Position numbers and translations under genes: made by a program. Source: Microvirga sp. 17 mud 1-3 (GTDB taxonomy: Bacteria; Pseudomonadota; Alphaproteobacteria; Rhizobiales; Beijerinckiaceae). Taken from it: DNA of 64,000 nt. The first letter of the stretch is position 1. Every line of letters starts with the position of its first letter. Positions 9,885 to 17,626 of the stretch are shown piece after piece. The notes below the pieces were generated by a model that saw only the letters and a list, made by a program, of their open reading frames with translations, did no database searches and had not been told where the DNA came from. The stretch covers positions 2,852,001 through 2,916,000 of the forward strand of contig NZ_CP029481.1 in the NCBI RefSeq assembly GCF_003151255.1. Reading direction: 5' to 3'.

Positions 9885-11488
9885 CAGGCAATCTCCTCAA
9901 GGGTATGGGGGCCGGTCTCGCGGTAGCGGCGGCCGGTTTCGGGGCAGACGAGATCAGGGCCGAGCTTGGCCCCCGCATGGCTCATCCAGCCGATGCGCCG
10001 GGCCGGAACCCCGGCCATCAGCGCAAAGGCCGGCACGTCCTTGGCCACCACCGCGCCTGCCGCAATGAACGAATATTCCCCAAGGGTATGGCCGCACACG
10101 ATCGTCGCATTGGCGCCGATCGAGGCGCCGCGCCGGACCAGGGTCGGCCGGTACTCGGACTTGCGCGCAATCTCGGAGCGCGGGTTGTTCACGTTGGTGA
10201 ACACGCAGGACGGACCGCAGAACACCCCGTCCTCCAGGGTCACGCCCTCATAGACCGAGACGTTGTTCTGGATCTTCACGTTGTCGCCCACCGTCACCTT
10301 CGGGCCGATCACCACGTTCTGGCCGACATTGACGTTCTTCCCCAGCCGCACGTTGCCGAGAATGTGGCTGAAGTGCCAGATCTTCGAGCCCGCGCCGATC
10401 TCGACGCCGGCATCCACATAAGCCGTCTCATGGATCGTCACGCCCGGATAATCCTTGGCCACCCGCGGCGCGGCAGGCGCTGCCGCCTTCGCGGCCGTCG
10501 GCTCGGCACCGTCGCCGCCCCGCGCCCGGCGCAGGGAAGCGGCCGCCCGCGACAGCACCGAGAGCACCCGCAGGCCCTCGCGCCCGTCCGTGCGCGGGGT
10601 TGCGCCGGTGCGCACGCAATCGATGAAGTGCAGGCATTCCTGCTTCAAGGGCTCGTCCTGCGGCACCGTGACCGGCACCGCGTCCGCCTTCACGGGCACC
10701 GGCATGGCGTCCTTCCACTCCACCTTGTGCGGGTAAAGCAGTAGCTTGCGCTCCCAGGCCTCGCCGTCGTCGAACACCGCCATGGCGTCGGAACCGACCA
10801 CCACCAGCTTCTGCTCCTTGAACGGGTGCAGCCACGACACGAACACATGCGCCCGCTCCCCGCCCGGGAAGGCCAGATGCGTCGTCGTCACGTCCGCGAT
10901 GGCGTCATGCAGGTAATAGCCGCCGACCGCCTCCACCTTCTCGGGCTCGCTGCCGATCAGCGACAGGATCATCGACAGGTCGTGCGGCGCAAACGACCAC
11001 AGGATGTCCTCCTCGCGGCGGATCTTCCCGAGATTGAGCCGGTTCGAATAGACGTATTGCAGCCGCCCGAGCTTGCCCTCGCGCACCAGCCGCTTCAGTT
11101 CGAGGAAGATCGGGTGGTACTGCAGCAGGTGGCCGACCATGAGCCGGCGGTCGAGCCGCTCGGCCAGCGCGCACAGCTCCTTGGCCTCCTCCACCTCGAG
11201 CGCCAGCGGCTTCTCGACGAAGACGTGCTTGCCGGCCTCCAGCGCCTGCTTGGCGAGCCGGTAATGCAGCGCCGCCGGCGCCGCGATCGCCACCGCATCG
11301 ATGCCCGGATCGGCCAGCGCCGCCTCGAAGTCCAAAGAGCGCCCGCCATGCTTGGCGATCAGCGCCTCGACGGTCGGCTGGTGGGCGTCGACCAGGGCCT
11401 CCAGCGCCCCGATCTCGGCGAAGTTGCGCACCAGGTTCTTGCCCCAGTAGCCGCACCCGACCACTGCCACCCGCACATCGCTCGCCAT
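9884..11488 (-). CDS. Fused sugar dehydrogenase (WbpB-like) and N-acetyltransferase (WbpD-like)
   Basis: A 534-aa protein joining two steps of the UDP-2,3-diacetamido-uronic acid pathway. Residues ~1-330 are a Gfo/Idh/MocA NAD-dependent oxidoreductase: [14 protein letters not shown]ossmann motif, [17 protein letters not shown], and [12 protein letters not shown] with the family Glu-Lys-Pro. This part would oxidise C3 of UDP-GlcNAcA. An Ala/Pro-rich linker ([10 protein letters not shown]) leads to residues ~345-534, a left-handed beta-helix hexapeptide acyltransferase with ISxIWHFSHI-type turns, [34 protein letters not shown] and a tail CPETGRRY. This part would acetylate the 3-amino group. 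In Pseudomonas these are separate proteins. The gene lies between wbpA and wbpE. Confidence 0.9.
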   Translation of the reverse strand: MASDVRVAVVGCGYWGKNLVRNFAEIGALEALVDAHQPTVEALIAKHGGRSLDFEAALADPGIDAVAIAAPAALHYRLAKQALEAGKHVFVEKPLALEVEEAKELCALAERLDRRLMVGHLLQYHPIFLELKRLVREGKLGRLQYVYSNRLNLGKIRREEDILWSFAPHDLSMILSLIGSEPEKVEAVGGYYLHDAIADVTTTHLAFPGGERAHVFVSWLHPFKEQKLVVVGSDAMAVFDDGEAWERKLLLYPHKVEWKDAMPVPVKADAVPVTVPQDEPLKQECLHFIDCVRTGATPRTDGREGLRVLSVLSRAAASLRRARGGDGAEPTAAKAAAPAAPRVAKDYPGVTIHETAYVDAGVEIGAGSKIWHFSHILGNVRLGKNVNVGQNVVIGPKVTVGDNVKIQNNVSVYEGVTLEDGVFCGPSCVFTNVNNPRSEIARKSEYRPTLVRRGASIGANATIVCGHTLGEYSFIAAGAVVAKDVPAFALMAGVPARRIGWMSHAGAKLGPDLVCPETGRRYRETGPHTLEEIA

Positions 11489-11541
11489 CGTGTCTGCCTA
11501 TCCGCTCGTCTTGCTGTTGCTCTTGGTTGGGCTCGTTCCGC

Positions 11542-12906
11542 TCAGGCCTTGATGACCCGGCCCTCCGCAATGCCGGCGCGGGCGCAGGCGTTGCGGGTGT
11601 CCACCACCACCTTCGCGGCCTCGACCACCAGGCGGTAGTCGACGGCATCGTGGTCGGTGGCGATCAGCACCGCGTCGTAGCCGGCCAGGGTCTGCGCATC
11701 GAGCGCCACGGACCTGCGGCCGGCCAGCGCCGCATGCTCGCGGGTCGGCGGAATCACCGGGATGAAGGGGTCGTGATAGTCCACATGGGCGCCGCGGGCC
11801 TCCATCAGCTCGATGAGCTTGAGCGAGGGGCTCTCGCGCATGTCGTCCACGTTCTTCTTGTAGGCGATGCCGAGCATCAGGATCTTCGAGCCCGCAAAGG
11901 CCTTGCCGTTGCGGTCGACCGCCTCGGCGAGCTTGTTGACCACGTAATAGGGCATGCGGGTGTTGATCTGGCCGGCCAGCTCGATGAAGCGGGTCGCGAT
12001 GTCGTATTCGCGCGCCTTCCAGGTCAGGTAGAACGGGTCGATCGGGATGCAGTGCCCGCCCAGGCCCGGGCCGGGATAAAACGGCATGAAGCCGAACGGC
12101 TTGGTCTTGGCCGCGTCGATCACTTCCCACACGTCGATGCCCATGGCCGCATAGACCACCTTGAGCTCGTTCACGAGGGCGATGTTGACCGCCCGGAAGA
12201 TGTTCTCGGTCAGCTTGACGGCCTCGGCGGTCGCGGCGGAGGAGACCGGCACGGTCTTGACGATGAGCTGGCCGTAGAGCGCCTCGGCCAATGCGAGCGC
12301 CTCGGGCCCGTCGCCGCCGACCACCTTCGGGATGGTCGAGGTGCCGAAGTCCGGATTGCCCGGGTCCTCGCGCTCCGGCGAGAAGGCCAGGAAGAAGTCC
12401 TGGCCGCTCTTGAGGCCGGTGGCCTCGAAGATCGGCCGGATGACCTCGTCGGTGGTGCCCGGATAGGTGGTGGATTCCAGCACCACCAGCTGGCCCCGGC
12501 GCAGGCGCGGCGCGATGGCGCGGGCGGTGTTCTCCACATAGGAGAGATCCGGCTCGCGATGCTTGGTCAGGGGGGTGGGCACCGCGATGAGGATGGCATC
12601 GGGCTCGGACAGACGTTCGAAGTCGGCCGTGGCCTCGAACTTGCCCTCGCGCACGGCGGCGCCGATCAGCTCGGCCGGGATGTGCTTGATGAAGCTCTCG
12701 CCGCGGTTGAGCTGGTCGACGCGGGGAGCATCGATGTCGAAGCCGAGGACCGTAAATCCGGCCTTGGCGGCCGTCAGCGCCAGCGGGATGCCGACATAGC
12801 CCAGGCCGACGATGCCGATGCGGGCCTTGCGGGCCTTGACGTTCGCGATCAGGCCAGCCACGTCCACGGCCGCCGCCTCGGTCTTCACCGCGCGATTTGA
12901 ATCCAT
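11542..12906 (-). CDS. wbpA: UDP-N-acetyl-D-glucosamine 6-dehydrogenase (WbpA-like)
   Basis: Nucleotide-sugar dehydrogenase that oxidises C6 of UDP-GlcNAc to the uronic acid with two NAD+. Seen: GIVGLGYVGIPLA Rossmann motif, the WbpA-type NRGESFIKHIP segment, AVPTPLTKHREPDLSYV, SPEREDPGN, KLTENIFRAVNIALVNELK, the catalytic-Cys loop GPGLGGHCIPIDPFYL and GIAYKKNVDDMRESP. From ATG 12906 it is 454 aa; the WbpA/TviB group is 420-440 plus a short N-terminal extension here. Start chosen by AGGAG ~6 bases upstream. First gene of the wbpA-wbpBD-wbpE operon, divergent from wbpI copy 2. Confidence 0.92.
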   Translation of the reverse strand: MDSNRAVKTEAAAVDVAGLIANVKARKARIGIVGLGYVGIPLALTAAKAGFTVLGFDIDAPRVDQLNRGESFIKHIPAELIGAAVREGKFEATADFERLSEPDAILIAVPTPLTKHREPDLSYVENTARAIAPRLRRGQLVVLESTTYPGTTDEVIRPIFEATGLKSGQDFFLAFSPEREDPGNPDFGTSTIPKVVGGDGPEALALAEALYGQLIVKTVPVSSAATAEAVKLTENIFRAVNIALVNELKVVYAAMGIDVWEVIDAAKTKPFGFMPFYPGPGLGGHCIPIDPFYLTWKAREYDIATRFIELAGQINTRMPYYVVNKLAEAVDRNGKAFAGSKILMLGIAYKKNVDDMRESPSLKLIELMEARGAHVDYHDPFIPVIPPTREHAALAGRRSVALDAQTLAGYDAVLIATDHDAVDYRLVVEAAKVVVDTRNACARAGIAEGRVIKA

Positions 12907-13207
12907 CCCAGGCTCCTGACTATACCCCTTTTGCGGCCTCAAACCCGAAGATCGGACCGTCCAGCCAGGGGCGGCGCGGGGCAAGGCAGCATGCACAATT
13001 TGTGCGCTCCTGTGATGGCATTACCTCGCAAAGTCAAGTGAAAGCCACACCCCTGCCCGTGCGCGGAGCCACGCCTCCACGCCCCACACACCGCCAAAAC
13101 AACGCAAATTCCAGCCTTGCACCAATCCAGCCAAAACGCCAAATAGCAACCGGCCCTTCACGATAAAATCTGATTACGTTTCAATATGCGCTTAGAGAGT
13201 TTATGAG
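12907..13207. promoter_or_regulatory. Intergenic region between divergent wbpA and wbpI copy 2
   Basis: About 300 bases separating wbpA (leftward) from wbpI copy 2 (rightward). It must hold both promoters if each gene is transcribed independently. I see no convincing gene, no clear -35/-10 pair and no strong palindrome. The 70 bases before wbpI copy 2 are AT-richer than the rest. Confidence 0.4.
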
Positions 13208-14248
13208 ATGCGACTTACAGTTCTGACGGTTGTTGGTGCGCGGCCGCAATTCATCAAGGCGTCTCCGGTGAGCCATGCGCTTCTCGCCCATGGCGGCTTT
13301 TCCGAGATCCTGGTCCATACCGGCCAGCATTTCGATGCCGCCATGTCGGACGTGTTCTTCGACGAGCTCGACATCCCCCCGCCCAAGCACAACCTCGAGG
13401 TCAACAGCCTCGGCCACGGTGCCATGACCGGCCGGATGCTCGAAAAGCTCGAAGAGGTGATGATTGCCGAAAAGCCCGACTGGGTGCTGATCTACGGCGA
13501 CACCAACTCCACCGTGGCCGGCGCGCTCGCGGCCGCCAAGCTGCACATTCCGGTCGCCCATGTGGAGGCGGGCCTGCGCTCCTTCAACCGGCGCATGCCC
13601 GAGGAGATCAACCGGGTCGTGGCCGACCATCTGAGTGCCCTGCTGTTCTGCCCGACCCGCACCGCCGTCGACAACCTCCGGACGGAAGGCATCACCAAGG
13701 GCGTGCATGCGGTAGGCGACGTCATGTACGACGTGACCCTGGCGGCGGTGGAGCGGGCGCGGGGCCGCTCGCGCATTCTGGAGACCCATGGCCTGGCGCC
13801 GAAGACCTATGCGGTCGCGACCATCCACCGAGCCGAGAACACCGACGATCCGGCGCGCTTTGCCCGGGTGATGGACTGGCTCTCGCAGCGGGCGCGCGAG
13901 ACCCCGATCGTGATGCCGGTGCATCCGCGCACGCGCAAGCTCATGGAGAAGAGCGGCCTGACGCCGGAGGGCGTGCGCCTGATCGATCCGCTTGGCTATC
14001 TCGACATGGCCTGGCTGACGCACAATTGCGCGGCGGTGTTCACGGATTCGGGCGGGCTTCAGAAGGAGGCCTATTTCCACCGGGTGCCGTGCGTGACGCT
14101 GCGCGACGAGACGGAATGGGTCGAGACGCTCGAAGCGGGCTGGAACCGCCTGTGGACCAGCGAGGGCTACCAGCCTCGGGCTGAGATCGCCGATTACGGA
14201 TCAGGCCAAAGCAGCCGCAAGATTGCTGAAGCCCTCATGAAAATTTAG
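13208..14248 (+). CDS. wbpI: UDP-N-acetylglucosamine/diacetamido-glucuronate 2-epimerase, copy 2
   Basis: Same 2-epimerase as at 3802-4845: 346 aa with identical signatures (GARPQFIKASPV, HTGQHFD, RSFNRRMPEEINR, HRAENTDD, DSGGLQKEA). It differs only at the first residues (MRLTVL instead of MSRTVL), His-to-Gln near the end, and the last ~9 residues. It sits head-to-head with wbpA, the natural place for the last enzyme of the wbpA/BD/E pathway. This copy therefore looks like the resident one, or at least the one regulated with the pathway. No full Shine-Dalgarno is seen; GAGAG lies about 11 bases upstream of ATG 13208. Confidence 0.87.
   Translation: MRLTVLTVVGARPQFIKASPVSHALLAHGGFSEILVHTGQHFDAAMSDVFFDELDIPPPKHNLEVNSLGHGAMTGRMLEKLEEVMIAEKPDWVLIYGDTNSTVAGALAAAKLHIPVAHVEAGLRSFNRRMPEEINRVVADHLSALLFCPTRTAVDNLRTEGITKGVHAVGDVMYDVTLAAVERARGRSRILETHGLAPKTYAVATIHRAENTDDPARFARVMDWLSQRARETPIVMPVHPRTRKLMEKSGLTPEGVRLIDPLGYLDMAWLTHNCAAVFTDSGGLQKEAYFHRVPCVTLRDETEWVETLEAGWNRLWTSEGYQPRAEIADYGSGQSSRKIAEALMKI
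13217..14226 (+). repeat. 1,010-bp direct repeat, copy B (inside wbpI copy 2)
   Basis: Counterpart of 3811-4820 in the same orientation, 99.7% identical by eye (three substitutions, no gaps). The two copies bracket 8.4 kb holding the rfb operon and wbpA/BD/E. Confidence 0.95.
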
Positions 14249-14260
14249 TGGAACTGCACC

Positions 14261-14291
14261 CTGTGGGGAGCGGCTCTTTCCTTCCCCACAG
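14261..14291. terminator. Inverted repeat between convergent genes, possible terminator
   Basis: Perfect 9-bp arms (CTGTGGGGA / TCCCCACAG) with a 13-base loop, starting 13 bases after the wbpI copy 2 stop and ending 28 bases before the stop of the convergent FG-GAP gene. No T-run on the plus strand; on the minus strand only mixed bases follow. A shared transcription-end structure is the simplest reading. Confidence 0.45.
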
Positions 14292-14319
14292 ATTATGCGA
14301 ATGATGCAACGTTGCTAAC

Positions 14320-17097
14320 TCAGATTATAAAAAAATCGTTCGCTGAAAGATGCTGGACCCCTACTATTCGAAAGCTCTCTGAAATTCCCTGAGATGTGTT
14401 CGAAACAGTCCAGGTATCACCAGAATGCGTGAGGCTCACTTCGTCAGATGAGCCAAATCCGACCAGCCATAACTCGTCTCCCCCCTCCTTCCCGGCTCCT
14501 TTGAAATCCGCGATGACGTCCCCCTGCACTTGACCCTTCTGCAGATAGAAGCGATCGTCATCCTGCTGCCCAAAGCCTATAGACTGCAGCATCTCGACTC
14601 CGCTCTTGCTAGGCCGGTCCTTCAGGAGATCGCCTTTGCCGTCACCGTCGAAATCACCGAGTGCATAGCGGTCATTTCCACCTCCAATCGCTGACCATTC
14701 AGACGTTCCAACGAACTTATTGCCATTGCTCCTGAGGACATAGGAGCCAGCGGACGTGCTCCAACTGTTCCCCATAAGATCGTCCTTCCCGTCCCCATCT
14801 ACGTCTTGGACAACCCATCCTCGATCGTCGCTTCCGAACTGTGACCAGACGCCGTCGTACTTGAAGGAGCTCCCAGTCGACAGGAAGACCTCAGCTCCCT
14901 TGCCACTCGTATAGCGCATGAGATCCGTCTTCCCGTCTCCATTGAAATCGCCGACGTACCAAGGGTTCTTTCCATGGCCCGTCTTCGCCCAGTTGCCTGC
15001 GTCTTCCAAAGAGCTCCCGTTCGATAGGAGGACACGCGTCGCCCCACTCGTGGATGAGCGCAGGACGTCGGACTTTCCGTCCCCGTTGAAATCGCCGACA
15101 ATCCAGCCATCGGACCCGGAGCTGGCGCCCGTCCATTGACCTGCAAAGTCGAAGGCAGCACCGTTGGACAGGAACACGTTCGTCACGGTTTTCGACCATG
15201 AGGCAAGCAGGTCATCCTTGCCGTCGCCGTTGAAGTCGCCCACAAGCCAGTCCTTCGGACCTGAACCGTAGCCGGTCCAAGATCCGCTCGGAACAAAAAA
15301 CCCGTTCTTGGAGAGGTAAACTTGGTTTGGAGATCCTTTGAGGGGATCGGCAGCAAGGATGTCGTCCTTGCCATCACCGTCGAAATCACCGACGGTCCAA
15401 GGCTTCGACTTTGTGCCGATATAGGCCCAGATGCCTTTCGACCGCACGACGCCATCGCCGATAAGGACATCGGCTCCGGCACCGCCGTCGATGACATCTC
15501 GCGATTCGTGCCCTCCGAGCGAACTCAGCGCCTGTCCGCGCTCCCAAAAAGCTGTGTCCTGGGGCGTTCCCCAATGGAGCTTGCCATGGATGTCTCTATA
15601 GCTGGCCACCTGCTCCGGACTGTCGTACCAGGCCAGGAGATCACCGCCGCGCGTCGTTCCCTTATCTAGGGTATCGATCACTCTCGCACGCAAATCCATG
15701 CTTTCCGGGCGCCAGGCGAATGAGCGCTGAGCGCTCATGCCTACAGCCTCCCCGGCTGTCAGAGAGTTGTAGCCATCAACAAGGGCGAGATGGCCTACGG
15801 TTGGGTCCACGAGCAGGCCCCCCCGCTTATCAGAGATCAGCAATTGGCTATGGTGACCGGTCGCACCCCCATTCCATTCGACCATCGCCACATCGGCACT
15901 TGAGGAGGGCGAAAGAACGTTGAACAGACGCCATGCCAGTAAGGAATGGCTTTGATCGTCCAAGGTTTCGGCTTGCAGCAGAGAGTCGAGGCCACTGGCG
16001 CTTCCGCCTCCCAGGGGCTTCGCGTCGTAGGCGAACACGGACGTGAAAGCGAGGCGGATCTTGTCCTCGGACAAAGCACTGAAGCGCGATCCAACGGTCG
16101 CAAGAAAATCTCCCCGTCGCGCAGCATAAATGTCATTGATCGCGCCTGCATTCGCGACGACGGCGGCGATTTCGGAGTCGGTGAAGAAAGCCGATGTTCT
16201 CTTGGCCGCGTCATTGTCATCGAACCGTGCGCCTTTGGACGCAAGAGAGCCCCCTATGACTAGGTCTTCTCCTGCGCCTCCCTTCAGGCGGTCTCCAGCT
16301 GCGCGTCCGATCAGCGTGTCGCCCTTACCCGCCCCTATGATGACATTGACGTCCTTTGCGCGCGCCAGGGCCGAGTCGATTGCGTATCGGCCCGTAGCGC
16401 TCGTCTTTACAAAGCTCTCGCGCTGCGGCGTCGGCGCAGATGTCTGACTGATATAGAACGGATCGTAATCCGTGACCTCATACCAGTTGACAAACTGACC
16501 GGCACGGAAATTGCCGTGCTCGAGAGTATCAAGAAGCTTCGTGTTGAATTCTGCCAATTCCGACCGGAACCGGAAGGACGCAATGTGCTGCGGTGGAATC
16601 TCCTCGCCTGCCATAATCGAGTTGAGTCCGCCGGTACGGATGATGAGACCTGCGGTCGGATCGAGCAGAAAGGCATCCTTCCCAGGAACCCCGACCATGA
16701 CTTGTTGATGAGACGCGATAGGCCCGCCGCGCCAGCCTACCATCGCAACGTCCAGCTTCGAATTCGGTGCGAGCGCGTCGAAGATGAAGCGGGTTAGCAG
16801 GGAGTAGTTGCCGCAATGCAAGCCTGACGATTGCATCAGCCCCTTTAGGTCAGTTGCCGTACTCGCTCCATAAGGCTTTAGTTCATGCGCAATGATGGCG
16901 CTGAATGCCGCCTTGTAATAATCGGTAGGCAATCCCTTCAATCCTGATCCAAGCTTGTGGATGAAGGCATAACCCTTCAACTTATAGAGTCGCTGCAGGG
17001 CGGCACTGTTGAAATCAATGACATTGCCCGCTCCGTCTCGAACAACAATGCGGTTCAATTCGGCCTGTGAAAAAAAGCCCGACAAAGCAACCTCCAA
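14320..17097 (-). CDS. Secreted FG-GAP/RTX protein with tandem transglutaminase-like domains
   Basis: A 925-aa protein. Residues ~1-215 and ~300-490 are two copies of one domain. Copy 1 has a Cys-His-Asp set in transglutaminase order: C95 (LHCGNYSLL), H130 (ASHQQVMV) and D146 (LLDPTAGL). In copy 2 the His (H416) and Asp (D431) are kept, but the Cys position is D381. RTX-like calcium turns (GAGKGDTLIG, GGAGADVLIGDG) follow each copy. Residues ~545-850 hold about six FG-GAP/VCBS units built on WxVGDFDGDGKDD, each an EF-hand-like calcium loop. The end, LSANDFFII, resembles a type I secretion signal; there is no N-terminal signal peptide. Enzymatic activity is inferred only. Confidence 0.75.
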   Translation of the reverse strand: MEVALSGFFSQAELNRIVVRDGAGNVIDFNSAALQRLYKLKGYAFIHKLGSGLKGLPTDYYKAAFSAIIAHELKPYGASTATDLKGLMQSSGLHCGNYSLLTRFIFDALAPNSKLDVAMVGWRGGPIASHQQVMVGVPGKDAFLLDPTAGLIIRTGGLNSIMAGEEIPPQHIASFRFRSELAEFNTKLLDTLEHGNFRAGQFVNWYEVTDYDPFYISQTSAPTPQRESFVKTSATGRYAIDSALARAKDVNVIIGAGKGDTLIGRAAGDRLKGGAGEDLVIGGSLASKGARFDDNDAAKRTSAFFTDSEIAAVVANAGAINDIYAARRGDFLATVGSRFSALSEDKIRLAFTSVFAYDAKPLGGGSASGLDSLLQAETLDDQSHSLLAWRLFNVLSPSSSADVAMVEWNGGATGHHSQLLISDKRGGLLVDPTVGHLALVDGYNSLTAGEAVGMSAQRSFAWRPESMDLRARVIDTLDKGTTRGGDLLAWYDSPEQVASYRDIHGKLHWGTPQDTAFWERGQALSSLGGHESRDVIDGGAGADVLIGDGVVRSKGIWAYIGTKSKPWTVGDFDGDGKDDILAADPLKGSPNQVYLSKNGFFVPSGSWTGYGSGPKDWLVGDFNGDGKDDLLASWSKTVTNVFLSNGAAFDFAGQWTGASSGSDGWIVGDFNGDGKSDVLRSSTSGATRVLLSNGSSLEDAGNWAKTGHGKNPWYVGDFNGDGKTDLMRYTSGKGAEVFLSTGSSFKYDGVWSQFGSDDRGWVVQDVDGDGKDDLMGNSWSTSAGSYVLRSNGNKFVGTSEWSAIGGGNDRYALGDFDGDGKGDLLKDRPSKSGVEMLQSIGFGQQDDDRFYLQKGQVQGDVIADFKGAGKEGGDELWLVGFGSSDEVSLTHSGDTWTVSNTSQGISESFRIVGVQHLSANDFFII

Positions 17098-17626
17098 ATT
17101 TTAAAACTCGTCACGGTCAATGCGAAGGATCGATAGGCATGAAGGAGCTATCGACGGGTACCTCGCCCGCTAACGGTATGATATTACATTTATATGAATG
17201 ATGCTTTATAATATTACTTACGCGACGTAAAGCCTGCCGACCCCTTAGGGATGGAACATTCTTAAGTTCTGACTCTGTCCCCTGAGACCAGTCCGCTCTT
17301 GCAAGAGCTCCAACGGAACAGCCCTAAATTGGGCCTCACGAAATAGCGCTTTCCGAAGGGGACTTGATCCAAGGTACCAACGAGCAGCCGACCTCCTCAC
17401 AGGTTAGGAAATATGGCGGGAGGCTCTTGGCTCTCCGGCAGCCAAGGCGGTTTGTCTGGCTTAAAATCTCGGCTGATGCGTTAGCGCCGGTTTCGAAGGG
17501 CTATCCAAAGCGCCTCAAAAAACTTGCCGAGGAAAGGGAACGTCTGCCCGCGTGGTGAGCCCGACATTTCGTCGAGCGTCGAGTAAGGCATTGATAAAGC
17601 GCGTCTGGTTGTCTCAGTAATAGAAC
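17098..17626. other. Intergenic stretch, no supported gene
   Basis: About 530 bases between two leftward genes. It is AT-rich near 17,150-17,230, consistent with a promoter zone for the FG-GAP gene being downstream-facing. A 64-codon frame at 17364-17558 (TTG start, no Shine-Dalgarno, no family) is present but not convincing. No RNA gene or hairpin recognised. Confidence 0.4.

Noticed and set aside
8661..9926. 421-codon plus-strand frame
   Set aside because: Antisense to wbpE with Arg/His-rich composition typical of GC-rich shadow frames.
9915..9935. JUMPstart/ops-like GCGGTAGC element
   Set aside because: It lies inside the wbpB-wbpD coding sequence on the antisense strand, not upstream of a polysaccharide operon.
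17364..17558. 64-codon plus-strand frame
   Set aside because: TTG start without Shine-Dalgarno, no similarity I can name; isolated between leftward genes.
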